A stretch of DNA of 64,000 nt. It comes from JAWKIJ01 sp041394325. Its GTDB lineage: Bacteria > Actinomycetota > Acidimicrobiia > Acidimicrobiales > Microtrichaceae. This document shows, piece after piece, positions 7,924 to 18,145 of the stretch (position 1 is the stretch's first letter; every line of letters starts with the position of its first letter). The stretch lies in the NCBI GenBank assembly GCA_041394325.1, contig JAWKIJ010000001.1, positions 2,604,001 through 2,668,000 on the forward strand, written 5' to 3'. Made by a program: the position numbers and the translations under genes. Below the pieces are notes generated by a model. The model worked only from the letters and a program-made list of their open reading frames with translations. It was not told the origin of the DNA and did no database searches.

Positions 7924-9408
7924 TCAGCCGTCGCCGAGACCCCGCGGAAGGCCCGGGATCTCGATTCCGGCCTTCTCGAGTTGGTCGGCGAGCGGATCGA
8001 GCCCCGGCATTCGCTTCGACGGTACGGACGGAACGGTCCCCTTCTCCGTCGTCCGGCCGGAACGGCCCGCCGACCGGGCGGACTTCCTCTGACCCTTGCG
8101 GGTCTTCTTCTTGACCCGCTTCATGGCGCCCCCGCCCATGCCCTGGATCATCTTGCGCATCTCCTTGAACTGGGAGATGAGTTGGCCGACCTCCGCAGCG
8201 TTGGTACCCGATCCCTTGGCGATGCGTTGGCGCCGCGAACCGTCGATCAGATCGGGATTCGCCCGTTCGGCGCTGGTCATCGACCGGATGATCGCCTCGA
8301 TCCGGTTGACCTCGCGGTCGCCGATCTCGACGTCACGCACCTCCTTGGGAATGCCCGGCAGCATTCCGATGATGCTGGAGAGGGGGCCCATCCTGCGGAT
8401 CGCGTTCATCTGCTCGACGAAGTCGTCGAAGGTGAACGTTCCCTCCATGAGGCGCGCCGCGGCCTGCTCCGCCTGGTCGGCGTCGAAGGCCTCCTCGGCC
8501 TTCTCGATGAGCGACAACATGTCGCCCATGCCAAGGATCCGCCCGGCGAGGCGGTCGGGGTGGAACAGGTCGAAGTCCTCGAGCTTCTCCCCGGTGGAGG
8601 CGAAGGCGATCGGACGCCCGACCACCTCCTTGACCGACAGGGCGGCACCGCCGCGTGCGTCGCCATCGAGCTTGGTGAGGATGACGCCGTCGAGGCTGAG
8701 GCTCGCGTGGAACCCCTCGGCAACGGTGACCGCGTCCTGACCCAACATGGCGTCGACGACCAGGAAGGTGTAGTCGGGTTCGACCTCGGCCGAGATCTGT
8801 CGCACCTGCTCCATCATCTCCGCATCGATCGCCAGACGACCGGCCGTGTCGACGATGACCACATCCCGTCCCAGGCGACGCGCCTCGGCGACCGCGCCGC
8901 GCGCAACCTCCACCGGGTTGGTCGGTACGCTGAACACCGGTACGTCGATCTGGGACGCCAGCACCCGGAGCTGCTCGACCGCGGCGGGACGTTGGAGGTC
9001 GGCACCCACCAGGAGCGGATTGCGCCCCTGCGCCTTGAACCAGCGGGCGAGCTTCGCCGAGTTGGTGGTCTTACCCGAGCCCTGCAGACCCGCCATGAGC
9101 ACGACGGTGGGGGGCTTGGATGCGTAGGTGATCCGGATGGTCGCCCCGCCGAGGGTCTCGACGAGCTCCTCGTTGACGATCTTGATGATCTGCTGGGCGG
9201 AGGTCAGCGCCTGGTGCGCCTGCGCGCCCACGGCCCGGTCACGAACCCGTCGTTGCAGGTTGCGGACCACCGCGACGTTGACGTCGGCCTCGAGCAGTGC
9301 GATGCGGATCTCTCGGAGGACCTCGTCGACCTCGGATTCGTCGAGGTGACCAGAGTTGCGAAGGCGGCGGAAGATGCCTTCGAAGCGGTCGGACAGTGTT
9401 TCGAACAT
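7924..9408 (-). CDS. ffh: Signal recognition particle GTPase Ffh
   Basis: SRP54 homologue that binds signal sequences of nascent membrane proteins with 4.5S RNA and docks on FtsY. 494 residues. N domain (1-85), then the G domain: P-loop GLQGSGKTTNSAKLA (about residue 103), DTAGRLAIDAEMM, and TKLDGDARGG. The methionine-rich M domain starts near RMGPLSSIIGMLPGIP and carries the SRP-RNA-binding helix with SRRQRIAKGSGT. The tail is basic (MKRVKKKTRKGQRKSAR). ffh is directly downstream of ftsY (78-bp gap). Confidence 0.98.
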   Translation of the reverse strand: MFETLSDRFEGIFRRLRNSGHLDESEVDEVLREIRIALLEADVNVAVVRNLQRRVRDRAVGAQAHQALTSAQQIIKIVNEELVETLGGATIRITYASKPPTVVLMAGLQGSGKTTNSAKLARWFKAQGRNPLLVGADLQRPAAVEQLRVLASQIDVPVFSVPTNPVEVARGAVAEARRLGRDVVIVDTAGRLAIDAEMMEQVRQISAEVEPDYTFLVVDAMLGQDAVTVAEGFHASLSLDGVILTKLDGDARGGAALSVKEVVGRPIAFASTGEKLEDFDLFHPDRLAGRILGMGDMLSLIEKAEEAFDADQAEQAAARLMEGTFTFDDFVEQMNAIRRMGPLSSIIGMLPGIPKEVRDVEIGDREVNRIEAIIRSMTSAERANPDLIDGSRRQRIAKGSGTNAAEVGQLISQFKEMRKMIQGMGGGAMKRVKKKTRKGQRKSARSAGRSGRTTEKGTVPSVPSKRMPGLDPLADQLEKAGIEIPGLPRGLGDG

Positions 9409-9485
9409 GGCCGAGCCAGCTTAGGAGCCGGACCGATCGGGGAGGCGACCGGCAAACCGTTGCGTTGTGGGAGCCGCTCCGACGC

Positions 9486-10697
9486 TCAGACCGACCCCGG
9501 CACCGGTTCGAACAGTGCCTCGACGAACTGCTCCGGATCGAACTCGACGAGGTCCTCGGCCTGCTCTCCCAGGCCGACGAGCTTGACGGGGATCCCCAGC
9601 TCGGACTGGATCGCGAACACGATGCCTCCCTTCGCGGAACCGTCCAACTTGGTGAGCACGACACCCGTGAGGTCGATCGCCTCGGTGAACTGGCGTGCCT
9701 GGGCCAGGCCGTTCTGGCCCGTGGTCGCGTCGAGGACCAGGAGGGACTCGGTGACCTCGCCGGCTCCCTTGTCGGCGACCCGGCGAACCTTGCGCAGCTC
9801 GTCCATCAGGTTCGACTTGGTGTGCAGGCGTCCGGCGGTGTCCGCGAGCACGTACTCGGTACCGGCCGCCGCGGCCTTCGCGACGCCGTCGAAGATGACC
9901 GCCGACGGATCGGCTCCCTCGGCGCCCCGTACCAGGTCGGCACCGCACCGCTCGGACCAGGTGGCGAGCTGTTCGGCGGCCGCCGCCCTGAACGTGTCCC
10001 CCGCTGCCATCAACACCGTGTGCCCGTCGTCGCGGAGACGTTTGCCGACCTTGCCGATCGTCGTCGTCTTGCCCACGCCGTTCACACCGACGAAGAGCCA
10101 GATGGTGGGAGCCTCGGCCGAAACCCGCAGGTCGATGGGGACCAGCAGGCGATCGACCATCTCGGACTTGACCGCCTCGATCAGTCCCTCTGGCGTGGTG
10201 ATGGCGTCCTTTCGGGCTCGGGCGCGGACGGCGTCGAGCAGCGCGGCGGTCGGTCCGACACCGACGTCGGCGCGGATCAACGCCTCCTCCAGGTCGTCCC
10301 ATGTCTCGGCATCGACGGTGGCATGCCCGCGAATCGACCCGAGCGCACCGGACAGTGCCGTGCGTGCGCGGGCCAAGCGATTGGAGAATGTCGCCCGCTC
10401 CGGCATCTCCGGCGGTGCCTCGACGACGTCGACACCGTCGAGGGTTCCGGGAGGATCGTCGACGACCCCGACATGGTCGGACGGGACCGGCTCGTCGGTC
10501 GCGTCGGCGACGGTATCGGGCAGCGTCGCCACACCGGGGTCGCCTCGCTGCTCCCCGGGCGACGCGACGCCCGGGCGATCCGAACCCCGGCCCCCGAGAG
10601 GAGTCCCCTCCCCGGTGCGCCGCGTGACCACGAAGACCGCCACGCCGACGAGGACCACCAGCGGGACGATGACGAGGAGGTATGCCAGGTTGCTCAC
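9486..10697 (-). CDS. ftsY: Signal recognition particle receptor FtsY
   Basis: SRP receptor at the inner membrane face. About 403 residues. Unlike E. coli FtsY it begins with a real membrane segment (LAYLLVIVPLVVLVGVAVFVV, about residues 4-24), the form usual in actinobacteria, then an acidic linker, the N domain and the G domain: FVGVNGVGKTTTIGKVGK, DTAGRLHTKSNLMDEL and TKLDGSAKGG. I chose GTG 10697 because a TAGGGT -10 box (10705-10710, minus strand) ends 7 nt before it, the leaderless arrangement; GTG 10706 would fall inside that box. Confidence 0.96.
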   Translation of the reverse strand: MSNLAYLLVIVPLVVLVGVAVFVVTRRTGEGTPLGGRGSDRPGVASPGEQRGDPGVATLPDTVADATDEPVPSDHVGVVDDPPGTLDGVDVVEAPPEMPERATFSNRLARARTALSGALGSIRGHATVDAETWDDLEEALIRADVGVGPTAALLDAVRARARKDAITTPEGLIEAVKSEMVDRLLVPIDLRVSAEAPTIWLFVGVNGVGKTTTIGKVGKRLRDDGHTVLMAAGDTFRAAAAEQLATWSERCGADLVRGAEGADPSAVIFDGVAKAAAAGTEYVLADTAGRLHTKSNLMDELRKVRRVADKGAGEVTESLLVLDATTGQNGLAQARQFTEAIDLTGVVLTKLDGSAKGGIVFAIQSELGIPVKLVGLGEQAEDLVEFDPEQFVEALFEPVPGSV

Positions 10698-10704
10698 CAG
10701 AACC

Positions 10705-10710
10705 ACCCTA
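10705..10710 (-). promoter_or_regulatory. Leaderless -10 box of ftsY
   Basis: TAGGGT on the minus strand, 7 nt before GTG 10697. No clear -35. Fits the TANNNT plus 6-8 nt pattern shared by a dozen genes here. Confidence 0.5.
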
Positions 10711-10813
10711 GGTACTACCGCCGAGGCGAACCCGGCGCGTCGGCGGTGCAGGGGGCCGATCGAGCGCTGAGCCGCGTCTCAGCGCGCTCCGTCACCACGC
10801 CCGCTCCCGCTCC

Positions 10814-10843
10814 TACATTGCTCGCACACCGAAGTGTTGCGAG
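10814..10843 (+). promoter_or_regulatory. Candidate moxR promoter with overlapping hairpin
   Basis: TACATT (10814-10819) is a TANNNT -10 box facing moxR. Directly after it, CTCGCACAC (10821-10829) pairs with GTGTTGCGAG (10834-10843, one bulged T) around CGAA. The hairpin overlaps the expected transcription start, so it could be a 5' mRNA stem or an operator. The leader to the ATG would be about 100 nt. Confidence 0.4.
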
Positions 10844-10928
10844 ACCACCCCACCACGCCGGACCGGCCCTCCGAGCAGCCGTACCGACCGCACTCCTCGA
10901 CCGAACCCACGACGCCACCGGAGCAGCA

Positions 10929-12056
10929 ATGACCGACGTCCCCCAGCCCACGCAGCCCGCGACGGGACCGATCGGCTCCCCCCCGCCCCACGCCGCTGCT
11001 CCGGCGGGGGCACCCGAGGACGACGGCGCGACCCGACAGCTCGAGCGGCTCCTCTTCGAGATGAAGAAGGTCATCGTGGGACAGGACCGGGCGATCGAGC
11101 GGATGATCGTGTCGTTGCTCTCCAACGGCCACTGCCTCCTCGAGAGCGTGCCGGGGCTGGCGAAGACGCTCTCGGTGGAGACGATGGCCAGGTCGGTCGG
11201 TGGCACCTTCGCGCGAATCCAGTTCACTCCCGACCTGTTGCCGGCCGACATCGTCGGGACCCGGATCTATCGGGCATCCTCGGAGACCTTCGACGTGGAA
11301 CTCGGTCCGGTCTTCGCCAACTTCGTCCTCGCCGACGAGGTGAACAGGGCCCCGGCCAAGGTCCAGTCCGCCCTCTTGGAGGTGATGGCGGAACGCCATG
11401 TGACCATCGGAGGAGTCACCCATCCGGCGCCCAGCCCGTTCCTGGTATTGGCGACGCAGAACCCGATCGAGAACGAGGGTGTCTATCCGCTGCCCGAGGC
11501 CCAACGCGACCGGTTCCTGATGAAGATCCTGCTCGGTTACCCCTCGCCCCACGAGGAGATCGAGATTGTGAACCGGATGGGCGTCGCACCACCTCAGCCG
11601 AACGAGGTGGTGACCCTCGACGAGATCGTCGGTCTCCAGGCGGCGGCGGACCGGGTGTACTGCGATCGCTCCGTGATCGAGTATGCGGTCAACCTGGTCC
11701 TCGCCACCCGCAGTCCCGGGACCTACGGCCTCGCCCAGCTCGCGCCCTACATCGAGTTCGGCGCCAGCCCCCGGGCGAGTCTCGGCATGGTTCGCGCCGG
11801 CCGGGCAATGGCACTGCTGCGCGGTCGCGACTACGTCGTCCCACAGGACGTTTTCGACGTCGCACCCGAGATCCTCCGACATCGGATCGTGCTCACCTAC
11901 GAAGCGCTGGCGGCGGAGATCGACGCCGAACGAATCCTCGCCACCGTGCTGTCGACGGTGCCGGCACCCGCCGTGCAACCGACGCACCAACCGCCGCAAC
12001 GCCAGCTTGTCGACGCCTACTACGGCGGGGCCACCGACGCCCACGGGTGGGGCTGA
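10929..12056 (+). CDS. MoxR-family AAA+ ATPase
   Basis: MoxR AAA+ chaperones work with VWA-domain partners in metal insertion or complex assembly. 375 residues. A proline/alanine-rich N-terminus is followed by the AAA core: VIVGQDRAIERMI, Walker A LLESVPGLAKTLSVETMA (about residue 77), FTPDLLPADIVGT, Walker B NFVLADEVNRAPAK, then ATQNPIENEGVYPLPEAQRDRF. The lid ends with RILATVLSTVP. GGAGCAGCA precedes the ATG. The DUF58 gene begins 5 nt later and the VWA gene overlaps that, giving the standard MoxR-DUF58-VWA operon. Confidence 0.95.
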   Translation: MTDVPQPTQPATGPIGSPPPHAAAPAGAPEDDGATRQLERLLFEMKKVIVGQDRAIERMIVSLLSNGHCLLESVPGLAKTLSVETMARSVGGTFARIQFTPDLLPADIVGTRIYRASSETFDVELGPVFANFVLADEVNRAPAKVQSALLEVMAERHVTIGGVTHPAPSPFLVLATQNPIENEGVYPLPEAQRDRFLMKILLGYPSPHEEIEIVNRMGVAPPQPNEVVTLDEIVGLQAAADRVYCDRSVIEYAVNLVLATRSPGTYGLAQLAPYIEFGASPRASLGMVRAGRAMALLRGRDYVVPQDVFDVAPEILRHRIVLTYEALAAEIDAERILATVLSTVPAPAVQPTHQPPQRQLVDAYYGGATDAHGWG

Positions 12057-12061
12057 ACCAC

Positions 12062-13075
12062 ATGTCGCGCCTGTCCGCCGGCTACCCCTCGGCTCCGCCG
12101 AACGCGCGCTCCGAGACGACCGGTTCGGGCATCGGCGCGGGCCGGCCCGATCTGAGTCCCCGTGACGCGTTGACCGACGGGCGGACCAACGACCTGTTGC
12201 GCCGCCTCGAGTTGGACGTGTCCCGACGCCTGGACGGCATCCTCCACGGTGACCATCGAGGACTCGTCCCCGGTCACGGATCCGAACCCGGAGAGGCACG
12301 TGAGTACCAACCCGGCGACGACGTCCGTCGCATCGACTGGAACGTGACCGCCCGCACCGGCGAGCCGCACCTTCGGGAGTCCATCGCCGATCGCGAGTTG
12401 GAGACATGGCTCGTCGCCGATCGATCCGCGAGCCTCGACTTCGGGACCGCCAACTGGGAGAAGCGCGACCTCGTGCTCGCCGCCGCCGCCGGAGTCGGAT
12501 TCCTCACCGCGTGGTGGAAACCGCATCGGGGCCGTCGTGCCCGTCGACGACCGGGTGGTCACCGTGCCTCCCCGACAGGGACGCAAGCACCTCATGGCGG
12601 TCCTCCATCGGATCGTCGAAACCCCCCGCATCGATGGGCCTCCGGCGGTGGGACTCGGCCAGCTGATCGACCGGGCGGCCTCCTCGGCGCGCCGTCGGAG
12701 CCTTGTCGTCGTGATCTCCGACTGGCTGGATCCGGTCGAGTCGTGGCGCACGCGGCTCGCTGCGCTGCACGTCCGCCACGAGGTACTCGCGATCGAGGTG
12801 GTCGACCGCGCGAACTCGAACTGCCCCGGATGGGGGTCGTCATGCTGCGCGACCCCGAGCGCGGTGTCGTACGGGAGGTCGACACCAACCGCGGCGCCGT
12901 CCGCGAACGCTTCCGCGAGGCGGCAATGCTGCAACGGGAGGAGATCGCTTCGGCGATCACCTCGACCGGGGCGAGACACCTCACGCTCCGAACCGACCGT
13001 GACTGGCTGGTCGACGTCGCCCGCAACGTCTCGGTCGATCGTCGGCGCCAGGCGAACGTGGGAGGCCGTCGATGA
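12062..13075 (+). CDS. DUF58 domain protein (two compensating frameshifts)
   Basis: DUF58 proteins accompany MoxR and VWA proteins and have a degenerate VWA-like fold; the biochemical role is unknown. Visible: N-terminal helix NDLLRRLELDVSRRLDG, the family signature YQPGDDVRRIDWNVTARTG (about residues 79-97) and a C-terminal VWA-like half with SLVVVISDWLDP. The reading frame changes near 12533 and returns near 12807; at the second point one extra C in GACC restores DPRELELPRMGVVML, the expected family sequence. Both ends are in one frame, so I treat this as one intact gene of about 338 residues. Stop overlaps the VWA gene by ATGA. Confidence 0.85.
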   Translation: MSRLSAGYPSAPPNARSETTGSGIGAGRPDLSPRDALTDGRTNDLLRRLELDVSRRLDGILHGDHRGLVPGHGSEPGEAREYQPGDDVRRIDWNVTARTGEPHLRESIADRELETWLVADRSASLDFGTANWEKRDLVLAAAAGVGFLTAWWKPHRGRRARRRPGGHRASPTGTQAPHGGPPSDRRNPPHRWASGGGTRPADRPGGLLGAPSEPCRRDLRLAGSGRVVAHAARCAARPPRGTRDRGGRPRELELPRMGVVMLRDPERGVVREVDTNRGAVRERFREAAMLQREEIASAITSTGARHLTLRTDRDWLVDVARNVSVDRRRQANVGGRR

Positions 13076-14052
13076 CCGCGGCACTGTCCTGGAGCTTCCT
13101 CGCACCTCACCGTCTGTGGTGGCTCGTCGGCATCGCGGCGTTGGTCGTGCTGTACGTCGCCGTGCAGTTCCGCCGCTCGAAGTACGCGGTGCGCTTCGCG
13201 AACCTCTCCCTCCTGGACAAGGTCGCCCCACATCGGCCGGGTTGGCGTCGCCACGCCGTTGCCGCGGTGCAACTCGCGGCGCTCGCCGGACTGGTCGTGG
13301 CGTACGCCCAACCGATGGATACCGAGCGCGTTCCGAAGGATCGGGCGACGGTGATCCTCGCCATCGACACCTCGTTGTCGATGCAGGCCACCGACGTCGC
13401 ACCGACCCGCATCGACTCGGCAAAACGGGCAGCCGTCAAGTTCGTGAAGTCGCTTCCCCCCCGGTTGCAACTCGGAGTGCTGTCGTTCAGCGGGACGGCG
13501 TCGGTGCTCGTCCCACCGAGTACCGACCGCGAGGCCGCGATTCGCGCGATCCGGGGAATGAAACTCGACCAGGGCACCGCGATCGGTGACGCGGTGATGG
13601 CCTCGCTGCGCACGATCGAGGCGGTACCCAAGACGGCCGACGGCAGGGCCGCACCGGCTGCCATCGTGTTGCTCTCCGACGGTGCCACGACCGTGGGAAT
13701 GAAGACCGAGCGGGCAGTCGAACCGGCGGAGGCGGCTCACGTGCCGGTGTTCACGATCGCGTACGGTACGCCCAGCGGATACGTCGAGATCCGCGACTCC
13801 GAGGGGATGCTCCACCGCCAGAGCGTGCCGGTCGACGAAGCGGCACTCGCGAACCTGGCTCAGGGAACGGGCGGGAGGGCATTCACCGCGGCCAGCGAGT
13901 CGGACCTCTCGGCGGTGTACTCGAAGCTCTCGGACTCGGTCGGCTACGACGTCGAGCAACGTGAGATCACCTACAAGGTGTTGGCCGCGTGCCTCGCAGC
14001 ACTCGTCGCGGCGGGCATCGCATCGGCACTGTGGTTTCAGCGGATCCCCTGA
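13072..14052 (+). CDS. VWA-domain membrane protein (BatA-like)
   Basis: 326 residues. Two N-terminal membrane segments (around residues 16-31 and 62-79) anchor a von Willebrand A domain with an intact metal-ion site: DTSLSMQAT is the DxSxS motif (about residue 99), with conserved Thr and Asp in DQGTAIGDA and LLSDGATT. A C-terminal segment, VLAACLAALVAAGIASALWF, re-enters the membrane. This is the topology of aerotolerance-type BatA proteins, presumed substrates or partners of the MoxR ATPase upstream. ATGA overlap with the DUF58 gene. Confidence 0.92.
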   Translation: MTAALSWSFLAPHRLWWLVGIAALVVLYVAVQFRRSKYAVRFANLSLLDKVAPHRPGWRRHAVAAVQLAALAGLVVAYAQPMDTERVPKDRATVILAIDTSLSMQATDVAPTRIDSAKRAAVKFVKSLPPRLQLGVLSFSGTASVLVPPSTDREAAIRAIRGMKLDQGTAIGDAVMASLRTIEAVPKTADGRAAPAAIVLLSDGATTVGMKTERAVEPAEAAHVPVFTIAYGTPSGYVEIRDSEGMLHRQSVPVDEAALANLAQGTGGRAFTAASESDLSAVYSKLSDSVGYDVEQREITYKVLAACLAALVAAGIASALWFQRIP

Positions 14053-14111
14053 CGGACGCCGCTCGGACATGGAGTTCCGACGCGGTCCGTACACCGGTAG
14101 GGTCGATCCCG

Positions 14112-14471
14112 ATGCCGTCGAGACCAACGATCCGAAACCCCCTCGCCCGACCGCTCAGGGCTGTCGCACTCGCGCTGGTGACGGCTGTCGCCGTCAGTTT
14201 GGGAGCCTGTGGCGGCACTCCGACCTTCGACCGCTCCGAATTCGTCAAGGAGATGGTGGCCCGCGGGGTGAAGCCGTCCCTGGCGAACTGTGCCTACGAC
14301 GGCATCGCCCGGGACGAGAAGGTGCAGGCCGACCTGGTCGAGGCCGGTGGACCGACCAAGAGGATTCCCGAGGCCACCAGCGACAAGCTCTCCCGGGTCA
14401 TGGCGGACTGCATCATCGCGGCGTCGAAGCAGCCGTCGAAATCGGCGCCTCGAAGCAGCACCACCCGCTGA
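14112..14471 (+). CDS. Small secreted lipoprotein, unknown function
   Basis: 119 residues. The signal peptide has a basic n-region (SRPTIRNPLARPLR), a hydrophobic core and the lipobox LGAC, with Cys at about residue 33, so the protein should be lipid-anchored on the outside. The mature part is about 85 residues with two cysteines (NCAYDGIARD and DCIIAASKQ), which could form a disulphide. TAGGGT ends 8 nt before the ATG, a near-leaderless start. It follows the VWA gene by 59 bp and may belong with that cluster. I do not recognise a family. Confidence 0.7.
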   Translation: MPSRPTIRNPLARPLRAVALALVTAVAVSLGACGGTPTFDRSEFVKEMVARGVKPSLANCAYDGIARDEKVQADLVEAGGPTKRIPEATSDKLSRVMADCIIAASKQPSKSAPRSSTTR

Positions 14472-14549
14472 CGCGACAAGGGCACTCGACGGCCACCCCG
14501 CGCGGCGATGCCGGCACCGCACCACGACACGACGCCGGCGGCGCGTCGA

Positions 14550-17500
14550 TCAGGACGTGGTCGTCACCCGCTCGGACAGCACCTTGGACGACCCGCCGGG
14601 TTCCATCGTCACGCCGTACAGCACGTCGGCAGCCTCCATCGTGCGCTTCTGGTGGCTGACGATCAGGAGTTGAGCCGTCGTTCGGAACTCCGCGACCAGC
14701 GAGAGGAACCGGTGCAGGTTCACGTCGTCGAGCGCCGCCTCGACCTCGTCCATCACGTAGAACGGCGACGGACGGCTGCGGAACACGGCGAACAGGAACG
14801 CGAGGGCCACCAGCGACCGCTCACCTCCCGAGAGCAGCGACAACTTCTTCACGTTCTTGCCGGAAGGCCGCGCCGACACCTCGACACCGGTGTTCAGGAG
14901 GTCCGAGGGGTCGGTCAGTCAGCGACCCGGCGCCGCCGGGGAACAACAGCTCGAAGAGATCCTCGAAGTTCCGGGCGACGTCCGCGAAGGCCGCTGCGAA
15001 GACCTGGACGATCTCCTCGTCGATGGCGCGGATCACCTTGGCCAGGTCACGTCGCGACGAGCGGATGTCCTCAAGCTGTTGCTCGATGAACCGGTAGCGC
15101 TCGCTCTGCTCTTCGAACTCCTGTAGCGCCAGCGGGTTGATGGGCCCCATCAGGCGAAGTTCGCGGTCCAGCTCACGGACGCGGGCCGCGGGGGTCGTGG
15201 CGTCGGGCAACTCCGGACATGGTGCCTGTGCGGCGGTATCGGGGTCGACGTCGAGCTCGGAGCGAAGGGTTTCGGTCAGTGTGTCGAGGCGCAGCGTGAT
15301 CTCGGCATGGGCGACCTCGGCCTTGTGCAGGCGGGCACGGACCTCGACGAGGTCCCGCTCGGTCGCTCCACGCCGGGCGCGCAGCTCGTCGACCCGGGTC
15401 GCGACCGCGCGTCCGTTCGGACTGCCGATGCCGCGTCCCGGAGCCGGTCGAGCACCGCGGCGAGCAGCGCGATGCGGTCATCGACGTAGCCGACGAGCCG
15501 ATCGGTGACCTCCGCCCGGGCGTCCAACTCGTGGCGACGTTCCTCCGCCGCGGCGCGGGCGGCGTGATTGCGGTTCAGCCGTTCCTCGACGGTGGCGATC
15601 CGGTCGCCGAGGAAGCGACGACGATCGTCCACGGCCGCGTAGCGCACCTCTACGTCGGTACGCATCGCGGCGACCTCCGCCGCACGGTCGTCGATCCGCC
15701 GGCGTGCGGTTGCCATCTCGCGCGCACGTTCGTCGAGGCTCCGCTCGGCCTCCTCGACCGCGGGAAGCCGCTCCTCGAGCTCGCGTAGGCGCTGAGCCTC
15801 GTTACCCGCTCGAACCTCGAGCTCGTCACGGTGCTGTCCCACCGCTGCGACCTGGTGGGCGGCTTCGACACGATCGGCCTCGAGCCGTCCGATCGTGTCG
15901 ACGAGCAACGCGAGACGGCGCGTCGCCGCTTCGTGCTCGCGCTCGCGGTCCGCGCGGTCCTCCCGCGCGACTCGGGCCGCCTCTCGCGATGCCGTCAGCC
16001 GATCGGCCGCCGCGCGGTGGACCTCCTCGGCGTCGCCGAGGGCGTCACCGGCCTCGGCGAGTGCGACGCCGGTTGCGCCGGCGGTCGAGCGCCCCACCCG
16101 CCAGCCGTCCGGCGCGAAGCGGTCGCCGTCCCCGGTCACCAACACGACATCGGGATGGCGCTCCGCCAACCGTGCGGCGTCGGCCCAGGTGCCGTGAACC
16201 AGGAAGGAGCGACCGACGAGGACGTCCAGTAGGGCTTCGACTCCGGGGCGACTCGATCGAACCAACCGGCGCACCGGTGTGACACTGTCGGCGCCGACTC
16301 GGGGGTTGGCGGGAGCGACCGCGTCGGGAGCGGCAGCGACCGCCGCCGTGAGCGCCAGGACCGCGCCGGCGATCGCCCCCTCCGAGAGGGCCTGCAACGC
16401 CGCCGAGGCGACCCTGACGTCCTGGACCAGCACGGCCGAGAGCGCTTCCCCTGCGGCAGCCTCGAACGCAGCTCGATACTGCTCGTCCACGTCGACCACG
16501 TCGAGCAGTGTTCCGATCACGCCGTCGAGGCCGGCGAGCCGTTCGGCGCCGGCCTGCCGGCGGGCCTCGTCCAGAGCGAGGGAGAGCGCCTCGACCCTCG
16601 CCGCGACCGCATGACGGTTCGCGGCGGCTTCGGCGGCCTCGACCTCTGCCGCCTCGGCCGCCGCCTCCGCTTCGCCACACCGTTGTCGGGCGAGGGCCGC
16701 CTCGTGTGCGAGCGGGTCGACGCGTTCGGCCAAGGCCGCGTGCTCGTCCACGGCGCCCGTGTGCTCGTCCTCGAGCCGTTCGACCCGTGCCACGAGGTTG
16801 CGGAGTTGCGCGTCCGCACGGGTCCGATCGGCCTCGGTTCTGGACATCGCCGCACGCAGGGCGCTCATTTCGCCGCGCAGCTCCGCGCCCTCGACCGGCA
16901 CCGCGTCGAGGGCACCGGCCCATCGCTCCTCGAACGCCGCACGGGCCCGGTCCAGCTCGGCGGTCGCCGCGTGGATCCGCTCCCAATCGGCGTCTCGCAA
17001 CGCACCGTCGAGGTCGAGTTGGTCGAGTTCGCCCCGCAGATCCGCATGCTCGGACTCGAGGGTCGCGACCACACCCTCGTCGACGAAGGAGTGCCGCTCG
17101 CGTTCGATCCCGCGGCGCCGCTCCGCCATCAGGTTCGACAGACCACGGACACGCTCGTACAAGCCCTCGCATCGGACGAGATCGTCGCCCACGTCCTCGC
17201 CTCCGAGCGCCGCGATCTGGGCCTCCGCCGTGAGGATCTCGCGGTCGAGCCCGGCGAGTGCCTGAACGGCCTCGCGCTCACGCTGTTGAAGAGCGGTGCG
17301 CTCCCGGGAGTTGTCGGTCGCCCGGGTCCGGAGCGTGACCACCTCCCGGCCTGCGAGGTGGATACGCAACGCGGTCAACTCGTCGACCACCGACTGATGC
17401 CGGCGTGCCGCGTCGGCCTGGCGTTCGAGCGGCCGAAGAGCCCGCCGCACCTCCTTGTGGAGGTCCGAGACCCGAAGCAGGTTCTCCTCGGTCGCGGCGA

Positions 17501-18041
17501 GGCGCCGCTCGGACTTCTCCTTGCGGCGCCGGTACTTGAGGACGCCCGCCGCCTCCTCGATGACGAGGCGGCGATCCTCCGGCTTGGCGTTGAGCACGGC
17601 GTCGATCTGGCCTTGGCTGATGATGACGTGCTGTTGACGACCCACCCCCGAATCGCTGAGCAGGTCCTGGATGTCGAGCAGACGCGACGGGACGTCGTTG
17701 ATCGCGTACTCGCTCTCCCCGGAGCGGAACAGCGTCCGTCGGATGGTGACCTCGGAGAACTCGATGGGCAGGACGCCCGCGGTGTTGTCGATCGTCAGTG
17801 CCACCTCGGCACGACCGAGCTGACCGCGATTGGCGGACCCGGCGAAGATCACGTCGTCCATCTTCTGTGAGCGGACCGCCGACGGAGCCTGGGCTCCCAA
17901 CACCCAGCCGATCGCGTCCACGACGTTGGACTTGCCGGAACCGTTGGGACCCACCACGACGGTCACTCCGGGCTCGAGTTCGAGCACGGCTGCATCGGCG
18001 AAGGACTTGAACCCGCGGATCTCGAGGGTCTTCAGGAACAC
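14550..18041 (-). CDS. smc: Chromosome segregation protein SMC (two frameshifts)
   Basis: SMC, with ScpAB, compacts and aligns origins of the chromosome. About 1160 residues, the normal size. N-terminal half-ATPase: FLKTLEIRGFKSFADA and Walker A GPNGSGKS (residues 31-38). Two long coiled coils flank the hinge (about residues 500-650). The C-terminal half has the signature LSGGERSLVALAFLF and Walker B FYVMDEVEAALDDVN. Frames change near 15425 (after DAASAVR; it resumes at NGRAVATRVDEL) and near 14920 (before LTDPSDLLNTGVEVS). An essential gene with otherwise perfect motifs argues for sequence errors. GTG 18041 was chosen by homology. smc, ftsY and ffh are normally adjacent; here the MoxR cluster separates them. 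Confidence 0.93.
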
Positions 18042-18145
18042 GACTGGAGCGGCCTCGGGTGTCGACGGGGAGCGCACCACCCCATCGGATGCACTCGTTG
18101 CGGGTGTGCCGAGGCTAGTCGGAGCGCGGACCGTGCGGAGTTGGC

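Noticed and set aside
7867..10770. Plus-strand open frame of about 967 codons opposite ffh and ftsY
   Set aside because: Mirror of real genes; composition is arginine/serine/threonine-rich with no domain.
14511..14540. GCCGGC repeats between the lipoprotein and smc as a terminator
   Set aside because: Only 6-bp self-palindromic arms with an 18-nt loop; too weak to call in sequence of this composition.
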